Assembly: GCF_012641475.1 (NCBI RefSeq)
Contig: NZ_JABAIL010000004.1
Location: forward strand, 124,001 to 188,000
From: Flammeovirga agarivorans
GTDB lineage: Bacteria > Bacteroidota > Bacteroidia > Cytophagales > Flammeovirgaceae
DNA: 64,000 bases
Direction: 5' to 3'
The notes under the pieces were generated by a model that worked only from the letters and a program-made list of their open reading frames with translations, was not told where the DNA came from and made no database searches. The translations under genes and the position numbers were made by a program. Shown in pieces: positions 18,345 through 27,826 of the stretch (position 1 is its first letter; the number at the start of each line of letters is the position of its first letter).

Positions 18345-19850
18345 CTAGAATTGGAAATAAATAAAAGGTTGTATATCTGCTGATCTACTTTGAAATAATA
18401 TAAATCCAATAAAGAATAGAAATGCAGCTTTTGCAAAATCAGGCATTGTGATAAATTCAATCGCCAATGTATCCTTCCACTTTTGTGGTATCCAATGGAT
18501 GAAATACCCAAACGCCATGACTAAGAAAACCAATTTATAGGCTGAAATCACTTCCCAAGCAAGAGATAAATCCAAGTTCGTGAATATCTGATTTATCATA
18601 CTTTCGGCATGTTGCATGTCTTCTGCTCTAAAGTAAATCCATGCATAACAAACAAAATGGAAAGTGAAAATTGTGCTTATAACATTGAAAATCTTGTTGT
18701 TAGTAAACCTCTTGCCAACAATTTCTAGCCATAGTTTATGCAGAGCCAATCCACAACCATGAAGCATACCCCAAATGATAAAACGGAAATGTGCTCCATG
18801 CCATAAACCACCTAACAGCATAGTTATTATGAGGTTGATGTAGGTTCTTACTTTCCCTTTTCTATTACCACCTAAAGGGATATAAAGATAATCTCGAAGG
18901 AAGGAAGAAAGAGAAATGTGCCATCTTCTCCAAAAGTCTGTAATATCAGTGGCTTTGTATGGGGAGTTGAAGTTTAGAGGTAGCTTAAATCCTAATAAAA
19001 CGGCAACACCAATAGCGATATCCGTATACCCAGAGAAATCACAATAGATCTGAATAGCATAACCATAGGCAGCCATAAGGTTTTCAAATCCAGAATAAGA
19101 CCAAGGGGATTCGAAAATTCTATCGACAAAATTGATGGAGATATAATCAGAGATTAAGATTTTCTTTGTTAATCCTCCTGCAATTAAGAACAATGCATGT
19201 CCAAACTCACTTTCAGTAACTCTATAATTGTTGTGTATCTGAGGAATAAATTCCGATGCTCTCACAATTGGACCTGCTACTAATTGTGGGAAGAAACTAA
19301 CAAATAGTGCAAAGTCCCAGATATTATCTACAGGTTTAATGTCACCTCTATAGATATCTACAGAGTAGCTAATAGTTTGGAAAGTATAAAAAGAGATACC
19401 AATAGGTAGAAAAATATTGGAGGTGTCCATAGCAGTACCAAATATTCCATTGATCATGGCTGCTAAATAGTTTTCTGGTTCCAACTCAATATGGAAAAGC
19501 GTATTAATTCCTTCCGCGAAGAAGAAAGTATACTTAAAATAGGCAAGGAGACTAAGGTTAATGAAGGCACTTAGAAATACAAGTCTTTTCCTGTTTGCTT
19601 TATTATTGGAATGGAAAATGGCACTCCCTATGTAATAATCTACAACGGTGGAAAATAAAAGAAGTACGAAGTAGAATCCACTAGACATATAATAGAAATA
19701 CAAACTTGCTAGCAACAATAAGAAGTTTCTTGCAGTGATATTTTTATATATGAATTGATAAACGATGATAATAGTACCAAAAAGCACCCAAAAGATTACT
19801 TGGGTAAATAATAGTGGACTATTTTCATGATATGTAACTAATTCTAACAT
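18345..19850 (-). CDS. MBOAT family O-acyltransferase (AlgI-like)
   Basis: Polytopic membrane enzyme that moves an acyl group, usually acetyl, onto an exported polysaccharide or other envelope acceptor. About eleven hydrophobic helices. The MBOAT signatures are clear: YCDFSGYTDIAIG, DFWRRWHISLSSFLRDYLYIP and MLLGGLWHGAHFRFIIWG, where H351 is the catalytic histidine. Length 501 and sequence order match AlgI/DltB/PatA-type proteins. No partner such as an AlgJ/AlgX-like SGNH protein is next to it, so the acceptor cannot be inferred. Confidence 0.93.
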   Translation of the reverse strand: MLELVTYHENSPLLFTQVIFWVLFGTIIIVYQFIYKNITARNFLLLLASLYFYYMSSGFYFVLLLFSTVVDYYIGSAIFHSNNKANRKRLVFLSAFINLSLLAYFKYTFFFAEGINTLFHIELEPENYLAAMINGIFGTAMDTSNIFLPIGISFYTFQTISYSVDIYRGDIKPVDNIWDFALFVSFFPQLVAGPIVRASEFIPQIHNNYRVTESEFGHALFLIAGGLTKKILISDYISINFVDRIFESPWSYSGFENLMAAYGYAIQIYCDFSGYTDIAIGVAVLLGFKLPLNFNSPYKATDITDFWRRWHISLSSFLRDYLYIPLGGNRKGKVRTYINLIITMLLGGLWHGAHFRFIIWGMLHGCGLALHKLWLEIVGKRFTNNKIFNVISTIFTFHFVCYAWIYFRAEDMQHAESMINQIFTNLDLSLAWEVISAYKLVFLVMAFGYFIHWIPQKWKDTLAIEFITMPDFAKAAFLFFIGFILFQSRSADIQPFIYFQF

Positions 19851-20022
19851 CTAATTAACCCTCTCAAAAAATAATGGCTTAAAAAATCTCCTAACGAATT
19901 TACATGCTTTTCTTTTATTAGTATTGATTTTAACTAAAGAATTTTTCATCATTCGATGATTTGTTTGAATTATCAACCTTCTTGGTTTATCTTCAATAAT
20001 ATTTTTTGGAGGTAAATACTAT

Positions 20023-21426
20023 ATGGCTAAAAAGGTAAAGACAGCTTATTTTTGTCAAAATTGTGGGCATGAATCCCCGAAATGGCAGGGCAAGTGTCCT
20101 ACATGTAACGAGTGGAATACATTCGTAGAAGAAGTTCTTCAAGATGAAGCACCTAAAAAAGGTGATTGGAGAATGAGTAAATCTGAGAATAAAGGTGGGT
20201 ATGTGAATGCAAAAGCGGAAACATCAAAACCAATTAAAATAAATGAGGTAACATTCGAAAAAGAACCTAGAATTGTGACTCTCGACGAAGAGTTAAATAG
20301 AGTTCTTGGAGGTGGAATTGTACAAGGTTCAGTCGTAATGATTGGTGGAGAACCTGGTATTGGTAAATCTACATTAATGCTTCAGATTGCCTTATCTCTG
20401 AAAGATAAGCAGGTACTTTATGTATCTGGAGAGGAGAGCGGACAACAAATCAGACAAAGAGCGGAAAGAATTCCGTACTCATCTGAAGAAACTTATGTTT
20501 TGACAGAAACTGATACCTCAAAAATCTTTGCTCATATTGAAAAGATGACTCCCGATGTTTTGGTGATCGATTCTATTCAAACGTTGGTATCTCCGTTTTT
20601 AGAGCAAGCGGCTGGAAGTGTATCACAAGTGAAAGAATGTGCAGCAGAATTAATCAAATTCGCAAAAGATACAGGTACGCCGGTACTAATGATTGGACAT
20701 ATAACCAAGGAAGGAAGTTTAGCAGGGCCAAAAGTTTTAGAACATATGGTAGATACTGTACTTCAATTTGAAGGTGACCGTCATATGAGTTATCGAATAT
20801 TACGTACTGCAAAAAATAGATTTGGATCCACTTCAGAGCTTGGGATATATGAAATGGTCACTACAGGGTTGCGTCAAGTAAGTAATCCTTCTGAAATTTT
20901 ACTTTCACAACGTGATGATGGATTAAGTGGCGTCGCTATTGGTACAGTAATGGAAGGGAATAGACCGTTATTAGTAGAGATACAATCTTTAGTATCTCCT
21001 TCTGTATATGGTAACCCTCAAAGGTCATCTACAGGTTTTGATGCAAAAAGGTTAAATATGCTCCTTGCTGTATTAGAAAAAAGATCAGGATATAAATTAA
21101 ACTTTTCTGATGTATTTTTAAATGTTACGGGAGGACTTAGGGTAGAAGATCCCGCTATTGATTTAGCAGTAGCTGTTTCTTTGGTATCTTCATTTGAAGA
21201 TATTGCTATTGAATCAACTACTTGTTTTGCAGCAGAAGTAGGACTTGGAGGAGAAATAAGAGCCGTATCTAGAATTGAAAATAGGATTTCTGAAGCAGAA
21301 AAATTAGGCTTCAAAGAAATGTTTATTTCAAAATACAATACTAAAGGGTTAGATCTTTCAAAAATTAAGATGAAAGTAATACCTGTTGGAACAATAGCGG
21401 AGCTTGCTGAAAAATTATTCACATAG
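20023..21426 (+). CDS. radA: DNA repair protein RadA (Sms)
   Basis: RecA-like DnaB-type helicase that extends heteroduplexes during recombination. The C11-x2-C14 and C25-x2-C28 zinc finger is followed by Walker A GGEPGIGKST (around residue 108), Walker B VLVIDSIQT, the RadA-specific KNRFG loop, and a C-terminal Lon-like domain (GYKLNFSDVFLNVTGGLRVEDPAIDLAVAVSL). At 467 residues it is full length. Unusually for this phylum, a good Shine-Dalgarno-like GGAGG (20008-20012) lies ten bases before the ATG. The following gene begins ten bases after the stop. Confidence 0.97.
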   Translation: MAKKVKTAYFCQNCGHESPKWQGKCPTCNEWNTFVEEVLQDEAPKKGDWRMSKSENKGGYVNAKAETSKPIKINEVTFEKEPRIVTLDEELNRVLGGGIVQGSVVMIGGEPGIGKSTLMLQIALSLKDKQVLYVSGEESGQQIRQRAERIPYSSEETYVLTETDTSKIFAHIEKMTPDVLVIDSIQTLVSPFLEQAAGSVSQVKECAAELIKFAKDTGTPVLMIGHITKEGSLAGPKVLEHMVDTVLQFEGDRHMSYRILRTAKNRFGSTSELGIYEMVTTGLRQVSNPSEILLSQRDDGLSGVAIGTVMEGNRPLLVEIQSLVSPSVYGNPQRSSTGFDAKRLNMLLAVLEKRSGYKLNFSDVFLNVTGGLRVEDPAIDLAVAVSLVSSFEDIAIESTTCFAAEVGLGGEIRAVSRIENRISEAEKLGFKEMFISKYNTKGLDLSKIKMKVIPVGTIAELAEKLFT

Positions 21427-21436
21427 AAAGAAATTT

Positions 21437-23341
21437 ATGAGAAAATCGATTCTGATATATTTATGTTTTGTCTTAGGAATGTCAATGTCTTTCGGACAAA
21501 ATAGAGGTAAAGCACAAAAGAACTATATGAAGGCCGAAGAGGCAATTCAACAACGACAAATAGGAGAAGCAAAGATTTTTCTTGAAAAGTCAATCGCTGC
21601 CGATACCACATTTGGAGATAGTTTTTACTTATTAGCTTATCTAAATATATTAGAAAGGGATTATCAGAAATCAAGGGCATTATACAAAAGACTAATGCTT
21701 TGCTGTGATAAAGAACCTAAATTCGCTTTAGCACACCTTTCCTTGGCACAATACGAATGGTCAGAGGGAAATTATGCTAAAGCGAAACAGTTTTGCTTAT
21801 CGTATCTAGACTTTAGACCTTCTAGTAAGGAGTACAAGGAAAAAAGAATTGCGAATAAGATTATAGCATCTTGTGATTATGCGATGGCGAATATGCAACA
21901 TGAGTTGCCTTATAGTCCTGTATCGTTAGGCGATTCAGTCAATAAATTAGATCAACAATATTTTCCTGCTATAACGGCTACTGGTAATGAATTATATTTC
22001 ACTGCTAGAACATATAAATCAGACGAGAACATTTATCGATCAGAGAAAATTGATGGAGAATGGGCCTCTCCAGAAATAGTTAGAGAACTAAGTACAAAGT
22101 TTAATGAAGGAACATGTACCATCTCTGCTGATGGATCATTTATGATTTTTACTTCTTGTGAATCTACCAGAGAATTGCCTGGATACGGAAGTTGCGATTT
22201 ATTTATGGCCAAAAAAGTAGGCGACCATTGGTTAAAACCAAAAAATCTTGGCCCACATATTAATTCTAGAGATTGGGAGTCGCAGCCTTCACTATCAGCT
22301 GATGGTAGAACTTTATACTTTGTTTCTGATAGAAAAGGAGGAATTGGGAAAAAAGATATATGGGTTTCTCATCTTGTTGATGGGGCATGGACAACTGCTA
22401 AGAATTTAGGAGATGTTGTGAATACTATGGAGGACGATATTTCTCCTTACATCCACTCTAATGGTAAAACACTTTACTTCTCATCTGAAGGTCATTTAGG
22501 CTTTGGAGGATTAGATATTTTTAAAACAGATCAAAAAAGTCCTGCGCTTTGGACAAAACCAGTAAACATAGGTTATCCTTTAAATGATCATCGTGACCAA
22601 GTATCGTTAATTGTTTCTGCAGATGGTTCTAAAGGCTATTTTTCAAAAGAGATTTTAGCACCTGATGGAAAGAGAAGCAGTAAAATTGTGACTTTTGACG
22701 TTCCTGAAGAAGTACAACCTGATGCGTTGAGTAGTTATCTTGAAGGTGTTGTTTATGATGCAGTCACAAAAGCACCTTTAAAAGCAGAGTTGGAGCTTAA
22801 AAGATTAGAAAGTGATGAGACAGAATCGAGAGTAATGTCCGATTCAGAATCTGGAAAATATCTAATCGTGTTAAATCAAGATGAAGAATACGCTTTGTTC
22901 ATTTCTCGTCCAGGGTATTTGTATCAAAGTCTCACTTTTGATATGCATAATGCTGGAGTGGATGGAAAAACACTAGATATATTCTTAGAAAGAATAGAGA
23001 AAGGAACCAATATTACTTTAAATAATATCTTCTTTGAATCAAATAAATATCAGCTAAAAAATAAATCAGCAGCAGAGTTGGAGCAAATTCTTGAATTTAT
23101 GAAGAGAAACCCTGATGTGGCTGTAGAAATCGCAGGGCACACAGATAATATTGGAACTATCGAGTACAATAAAGATCTTTCCCAAAAAAGAGCCCAAGCT
23201 GTTGTCAATTATCTGATTAGTAATGATATCAATGCATCTCGACTTAAAGCTATTGGATATGGTGAGTCGCAACCTATCAGTTCGAATAAGACAGAGGAAG
23301 GAAGACAAGAAAATAGACGTATAGAGTTTATCATCTTATAG
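21437..23341 (+). CDS. PD40 propeller protein with C-terminal OmpA domain
   Basis: The start at 21437 gives a clean signal peptide (MRKSILIYLCFVLGMSMSFGQ); the frame also runs back to 21404, which only adds radA-overlapping residues. Domains in order: TPR-like helices (30-130), WD40-like PD40 beta-propeller repeats (LSADGRTLYFVSDRKGGIG and similar, 170-430), a carboxypeptidase-regulatory-like sandwich (445-520), and an OmpA peptidoglycan-binding domain (530-645; EIAGHTDNIG...NKDLSQKRAQAVVNYL...GYGESQP, ending NRRIEFIIL). This order is common in Bacteroidota envelope proteins, some of which are involved in gliding or type IX secretion. A specific role cannot be assigned. It is probably co-transcribed with radA. 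Confidence 0.9.
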   Translation: MRKSILIYLCFVLGMSMSFGQNRGKAQKNYMKAEEAIQQRQIGEAKIFLEKSIAADTTFGDSFYLLAYLNILERDYQKSRALYKRLMLCCDKEPKFALAHLSLAQYEWSEGNYAKAKQFCLSYLDFRPSSKEYKEKRIANKIIASCDYAMANMQHELPYSPVSLGDSVNKLDQQYFPAITATGNELYFTARTYKSDENIYRSEKIDGEWASPEIVRELSTKFNEGTCTISADGSFMIFTSCESTRELPGYGSCDLFMAKKVGDHWLKPKNLGPHINSRDWESQPSLSADGRTLYFVSDRKGGIGKKDIWVSHLVDGAWTTAKNLGDVVNTMEDDISPYIHSNGKTLYFSSEGHLGFGGLDIFKTDQKSPALWTKPVNIGYPLNDHRDQVSLIVSADGSKGYFSKEILAPDGKRSSKIVTFDVPEEVQPDALSSYLEGVVYDAVTKAPLKAELELKRLESDETESRVMSDSESGKYLIVLNQDEEYALFISRPGYLYQSLTFDMHNAGVDGKTLDIFLERIEKGTNITLNNIFFESNKYQLKNKSAAELEQILEFMKRNPDVAVEIAGHTDNIGTIEYNKDLSQKRAQAVVNYLISNDINASRLKAIGYGESQPISSNKTEEGRQENRRIEFIIL

Positions 23342-23403
23342 TAATAGCAATAGATAATTATTTGAGGTTTTATTCTATTTTTGTGATCTAAAATAAAAAT
23401 AGG

Positions 23404-25299
23404 ATGAATTTATTATCAGTCGATAACGCAACAAAATACTGGGGAGAGAAACCTCTTTATGAAAATATTAGCTTTGGGATTCAACAAGGTCAGAAAGTAG
23501 CTTTAGTAGCAAAAAATGGTACAGGTAAGTCTACCTTATTGAATTCAATTGCAGGAAAAGAGTCTTTAGATGGAGGTACAATAGCAATCAATAAAGAAAT
23601 TAAAATTGGTTTGCTAGAACAAGAACCTACTTTTGAAGAAGGTCAGTCGGTATTGGATTATGTATTGTCGAGTGATTCAGAAATCCTAAGAGCTGTTCGT
23701 AACTATGAAGAAGCCGTAGCTTTATCATCAACTGATTATTCGGATGCAGTATTGAAGCAATTGGATCTTGCCACTGCTAAAATGGAAGAGTTTAAGGCTT
23801 GGGATGCTGAGGCTAGAGTAAAACAAATTCTCACAGCATTTAAAATTAACGATTTATCGGCTTCAATGGAATCACTTTCAGGTGGACAACATAAAAGAGT
23901 TGCACTTAGTAAGATCCTTATTGAAGAACCCAATTTGGTCATCTTGGATGAGCCTACCAACCACTTAGATTTAGATATGATTGAATGGTTAGAGGAATAC
24001 CTAACTAGATCTAAATTGTCTCTTTTATTAGTTACTCACGACCGTTATTTCTTAGATCGTGTTTGTAACGAAATTATTGAATTAGTGGATGGTACGATCT
24101 ATACCCATAAAGGTAATTATTCATACTATATAGAAAAGAAAGCCGAAAGAGAAGCAAATCATGCTGTAACGGTTGAAAAGGCAAAAAACCTAATGAGAAA
24201 AGAACTCGATTGGGTAAGAAGAATGCCAAAAGCAAGGGGGACAAAGCAAAAGTTTAGAATGGATGCTTTCCATGATTTGAAGAAAAAAGCAAAAAGTGGA
24301 AAGAAAGAAGAAAAAGTACAAATTCAGGTCAATATGTCCCGTTTAGGGAAGAAGATTCTTGAATTTGAGAATGTATATAAATCATTTGGAGATAAAAAGA
24401 TTGTAGATGATTTCTCTTATGTGTTTAAACGTAAAGAGAGAGTTGGTATCGTTGGTAATAACGGTGTCGGTAAATCTACATTTCTTAATATGTTGACGGG
24501 AACTGAATCTATAGATGCAGGTATTATTACAAAAGGAGAGACGATTGTATATGGATACTATACTCAGAAAGGTTTAAGTTTTGATGAAGATATTAAAGTA
24601 ATTGATGTTGTAAGAGATATTACTGAAAATCACACCATGGGTGATGGTACAAGTCTTACTCCATTGCAATTGTTGAATCGATTCCTTTTTACTCCTGAAA
24701 AACAACATTCATTTATTTCTACACTAAGTGGAGGGGAGAGAAAAAGACTATATTTATGTACTGTATTACTTCAGAATCCTAACTTTTTAATCCTTGACGA
24801 GCCAACCAATGATCTAGATTTAGATACTTTGAGTGTGTTGGAAGATTTCTTGGAGGAATTTCAAGGGTGTGTCATCGTAGTTACTCACGACCGTTATTTT
24901 ATGGATAAGTTGGTAGATCACTTGTTTGTCTTTGAAGGTGACGGTATTATTAAGGATTTTAATGGAAAGTATTCTGAATATAGAGCTTATTTAGATGAGC
25001 TGGAACGTCAGAAAAAACAAGCCTTAAAAGAGGAGAAAAAAGCTACAGAAAAGAAGGTGCAACCTAAAACAGCTTCTAAGAAATTATCTTACAAGGAACA
25101 AAAGGAATATGAAACTTTAGAAAAAGAAATCGAAGTTTTAGAAACAGAAAAAGAAGAATTGGAAGGAAAGTTGTCTGATGGTAGTGTAAGTGATGCAGAT
25201 GAAATCAGAGAGATTTCAGAAAGATTAGGTGTTATCATGGATGATGCCGATGAGAAAATGATGCGATGGATGGAACTAGACGAAATAGCCAATGGATAA
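23404..25299 (+). CDS. uup: ABC-F ATPase, Uup type
   Basis: Soluble duplicated ATPase without membrane domains that acts on ribosomes. First cassette: Walker A GTGKSTLL, signature LSGGQHKRVALSK, Walker B LVILDEPTNHLDL. Second cassette: GVGKSTFL, LSGGERKRLYL, LILDEPTNDLDL. The C-terminal 100 residues are a Lys/Glu-rich coiled coil (KKLSYKEQKEYETLEKEIE). This feature and the 631-residue length match Uup rather than EttA or antibiotic-resistance ABC-F proteins. The next gene starts inside its last 34 bases. Confidence 0.92.
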   Translation: MNLLSVDNATKYWGEKPLYENISFGIQQGQKVALVAKNGTGKSTLLNSIAGKESLDGGTIAINKEIKIGLLEQEPTFEEGQSVLDYVLSSDSEILRAVRNYEEAVALSSTDYSDAVLKQLDLATAKMEEFKAWDAEARVKQILTAFKINDLSASMESLSGGQHKRVALSKILIEEPNLVILDEPTNHLDLDMIEWLEEYLTRSKLSLLLVTHDRYFLDRVCNEIIELVDGTIYTHKGNYSYYIEKKAEREANHAVTVEKAKNLMRKELDWVRRMPKARGTKQKFRMDAFHDLKKKAKSGKKEEKVQIQVNMSRLGKKILEFENVYKSFGDKKIVDDFSYVFKRKERVGIVGNNGVGKSTFLNMLTGTESIDAGIITKGETIVYGYYTQKGLSFDEDIKVIDVVRDITENHTMGDGTSLTPLQLLNRFLFTPEKQHSFISTLSGGERKRLYLCTVLLQNPNFLILDEPTNDLDLDTLSVLEDFLEEFQGCVIVVTHDRYFMDKLVDHLFVFEGDGIIKDFNGKYSEYRAYLDELERQKKQALKEEKKATEKKVQPKTASKKLSYKEQKEYETLEKEIEVLETEKEELEGKLSDGSVSDADEIREISERLGVIMDDADEKMMRWMELDEIANG

Positions 25300-26417
25300 T
25301 TCAAACAGTTATACTACTGTTTTTGTCATTTTGTATTTATGCACAGTCACCTGAACAATTATATTTTAGGGCAGGGTATAGAAGTGTTGGTGAATTAAAA
25401 ATTGATTCTACTAAACAGTTCTTTACCTTGCCTATGTCTTATGGGGAGGATGAAATTCTAACTTTACCTGAAGCGGAAACGATTTCAAGGCTACAAATAG
25501 ATAGTGTACTATTGGTGTATACTGATCACCCCAAAGATTTTGATTTTTCCAGCCTTAACATCAATAGGATAGAGGCTTTTTCTAAATGGTTTGATGGATC
25601 AATTGATGATCCGGTAATTCGTTGGAGAATTATTAAACAAACACAAGGAGTTTCTAAGAGAGACTTTGAAAAGATGTTTCATGGAATCGTTGTTTATTAT
25701 AGGAAACATCCGAGAAAAGAATCTACCCCAGAAGAAGAAAACAAAAGAAAAAAACAAATTGAACATAGGTTTGATCACTTGGTGAAGAAAAAACTTCATG
25801 TTGAAGATCATGTCAACTCAAATACAGCTGAAATTTTCTCAGAGCATAGAGATAAATGGAATAAAATAGTTGTAGTCAGTGATTGGACTGGGTCTATGTA
25901 TCCTTATACTTTAGATCTGCTTTCTTGGTTGATACAAGAAAGAGCGCAGGATCAAGTGATAGGTTTTGTGTTTTTTAATGATGGAGATACAAAGTTGAGT
26001 AACCAAAAGGTGATTGGTGAGACTTATGGTGTCTATCATATACGATCTTCCAAAGTTATGCCTGTGATGAACCTTATGGCCTCCGTTAAGAACAAAGGTG
26101 ATGGAGGTGATTTGCCTGAAAACGATATTGAAGCCTTAATTTATGCCCAAAAAGAGTTTCCAGATGCAAATACATTTGTTTTGATAGGAGATAACCAATC
26201 TAAAGTCAGAGATATAAGTTTAGTTGATCAATTGAAAAGACCAGTTGAGATTATCTTAAACTATGCTGATGAGGATAAGAATGGTATTCCATATATAGTC
26301 AGTGACTATAAAAAGCTGGCTTTGGTGACAGGCGGTAATATCTATGTAAACAAGCAGTCGTTTTCAACTATAGATGAGATAAAAAGTACTAGGTCATTAC
26401 AATTGAATGATCAATAA
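25266..26417 (+). CDS. Secreted VWA-like domain protein of unknown function
   Basis: Starts at an ATG 34 bases before the end of the uup-like gene. A non-canonical signal peptide follows (WIIQTVILLFLSFCIYAQ). After an N-terminal region with short strands and a charged middle (around residues 145-190), a von Willebrand A-like fold begins at IVVVSDWTGSMYPYT. D-x-T-G-S is a MIDAS-like metal site in which T replaces the first serine. KGDGGDLPENDIEALIYA and FVLIGDNQS provide later metal-site positions. No family name is known to me. Overlap with uup suggests co-transcription, but a functional connection is not evident. It is followed by a bidirectional terminator. Confidence 0.8.
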   Translation: MDGTRRNSQWIIQTVILLFLSFCIYAQSPEQLYFRAGYRSVGELKIDSTKQFFTLPMSYGEDEILTLPEAETISRLQIDSVLLVYTDHPKDFDFSSLNINRIEAFSKWFDGSIDDPVIRWRIIKQTQGVSKRDFEKMFHGIVVYYRKHPRKESTPEEENKRKKQIEHRFDHLVKKKLHVEDHVNSNTAEIFSEHRDKWNKIVVVSDWTGSMYPYTLDLLSWLIQERAQDQVIGFVFFNDGDTKLSNQKVIGETYGVYHIRSSKVMPVMNLMASVKNKGDGGDLPENDIEALIYAQKEFPDANTFVLIGDNQSKVRDISLVDQLKRPVEIILNYADEDKNGIPYIVSDYKKLALVTGGNIYVNKQSFSTIDEIKSTRSLQLNDQ

Positions 26418-26450
26418 AAAACTCTTCCACAAAAAGTAGAAGAGTTTTTA
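26417..26450. terminator. Bidirectional terminator
   Basis: AAAACTCTTC (26417-26426) pairs with GAAGAGTTTT (26439-26448). Runs of A on the left and T on the right make it work for both the VWA gene (plus) and aceA (minus, ending at 26475). Confidence 0.85.
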
Positions 26451-26474
26451 GTTAGGTAACCATATATAAGCTAA

Positions 26475-27749
26475 TTAAAATTGAGCGGTTTCTGTACTTC
26501 CTTCCATGGCAGTGGTAGATGCAGTACCGTTAGTTACGGTGTTTTGAACTGCATCAAAGTATGTGGTGCCAACAAAAGCTTGGTGTTTCACCGCTCTGAA
26601 GCCGTCTGTTTGTAAAGCAAATTCTTTTTCTTGGAGTTGTGAGTATCCCGCCATGCCTCTTTCTTTGTATGCTTTTGCTAATTCAAACATACTCGTATTC
26701 AAGGCATGGAAACCTGCTAACGTAATGAATTGGAATTTATAACCCATATCTGCTAAGTTTTCTCGGAACGTTTCCATTTCCTCCACAGATAATTTTGAAG
26801 CCCAGTTAAATGAAGGAGAACAATTATAGGCTAACATCTTGCCTGGGAATTGAGCATGAATAGCATCTGCAAATTGTTTTGCTTCTTCAAGGTCTGGGTG
26901 TGACGTTTCACACCAGATTAAATCGGCATAAGGTGCATACGATAAGCCTCTTGAAATGGCTTGGTCAATTCCATTATTTACCTGGTAGAATCCTTCAGAA
27001 GTTCTTTCTCCGTAAATAAATTCTTGATCTCTTGGGTCAATATCACTCGTAATTAAATTAGCGGCATCAGCATCTGTTCTTGCAATAATAATTGTATTAG
27101 TACCACATACATCTGCAGCTAAACGAGCAGCAATTAACTTGTTGATTGCCTCTTGTGTAGGCACTAATACCTTACCACCCAAGTGTCCACATTTCTTAGC
27201 AGATGATAACTGATCTTCGAAGTGTACACCAGATGCACCTGATTCAATCATCATTTTCATTAATTCAAATGCGTTTAAGTTACCACCAAAACCTGCTTCA
27301 GCATCGGCAATGATGGGTACCATATAATCGGTATCATCTCTGTCAGCGACAGACTGGATCTGATCTGCTCTTCTTAATGCATTATTTATTCTTTGTACAA
27401 CTTTAGGTACTGAGTCGGCTGGGTATAATGATTGGTCTGGGTACATTTGTCCCGCCAAGTTGGCATCTGCAGCCACTTGCCATCCACTTAAATAGATAGC
27501 TTTTAACCCAGCTTCAACCTCTTGGATTGCTTGGTTTCCAGTTAAAGCGCCCAAACCTGCCATATAATGTTCAGAATGTAAGCCTTTCCAGAATTTTTCA
27601 GCACCTTGTTTTGCTAGTGAGTGTTCAATTATGACGTTGCCTTGAAGTTTTACTACTTCTTCAGCAGTAAAAGGTCTTTCAATGTTTGCCCATCTTGGGT
27701 TTGTATTCCATTCCTTATTTAATGCGTCAATTCTTTCTTGCTTTGTCAT
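26475..27749 (-). CDS. aceA: Isocitrate lyase
   Basis: Splits isocitrate to glyoxylate and succinate in the glyoxylate shunt, allowing growth on acetate, fatty acids and other two-carbon sources. The active-site KKCGH segment (C187) is intact, with [15 protein letters not shown] before it and YNCSPSFNW after it. At 424 residues it is the bacterial short form. It is the second gene after aceB, 77 bases apart, with a hairpin in the gap. Confidence 0.97.
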   Translation of the reverse strand: MTKQERIDALNKEWNTNPRWANIERPFTAEEVVKLQGNVIIEHSLAKQGAEKFWKGLHSEHYMAGLGALTGNQAIQEVEAGLKAIYLSGWQVAADANLAGQMYPDQSLYPADSVPKVVQRINNALRRADQIQSVADRDDTDYMVPIIADAEAGFGGNLNAFELMKMMIESGASGVHFEDQLSSAKKCGHLGGKVLVPTQEAINKLIAARLAADVCGTNTIIIARTDADAANLITSDIDPRDQEFIYGERTSEGFYQVNNGIDQAISRGLSYAPYADLIWCETSHPDLEEAKQFADAIHAQFPGKMLAYNCSPSFNWASKLSVEEMETFRENLADMGYKFQFITLAGFHALNTSMFELAKAYKERGMAGYSQLQEKEFALQTDGFRAVKHQAFVGTTYFDAVQNTVTNGTASTTAMEGSTETAQF

Positions 27750-27788
27750 TTTTGGTTAATTTTAATCGTGAGTAATTATTATTCATAA

Positions 27789-27820
27789 TAGGGCAAAACT
27801 ATGGCGGTAGGATTGCCCTA
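27789..27820 (-). other. Hairpin between aceB and aceA
   Basis: TAGGGCAA (27789-27796) and TTGCCCTA (27813-27820) form an eight-base stem with a 16-base loop in the aceB-aceA transcript. On the minus strand no T run follows, so it is not a normal terminator. It may affect processing or the ratio of the two enzymes. Confidence 0.5.
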
Positions 27821-27826
27821 ATTTTT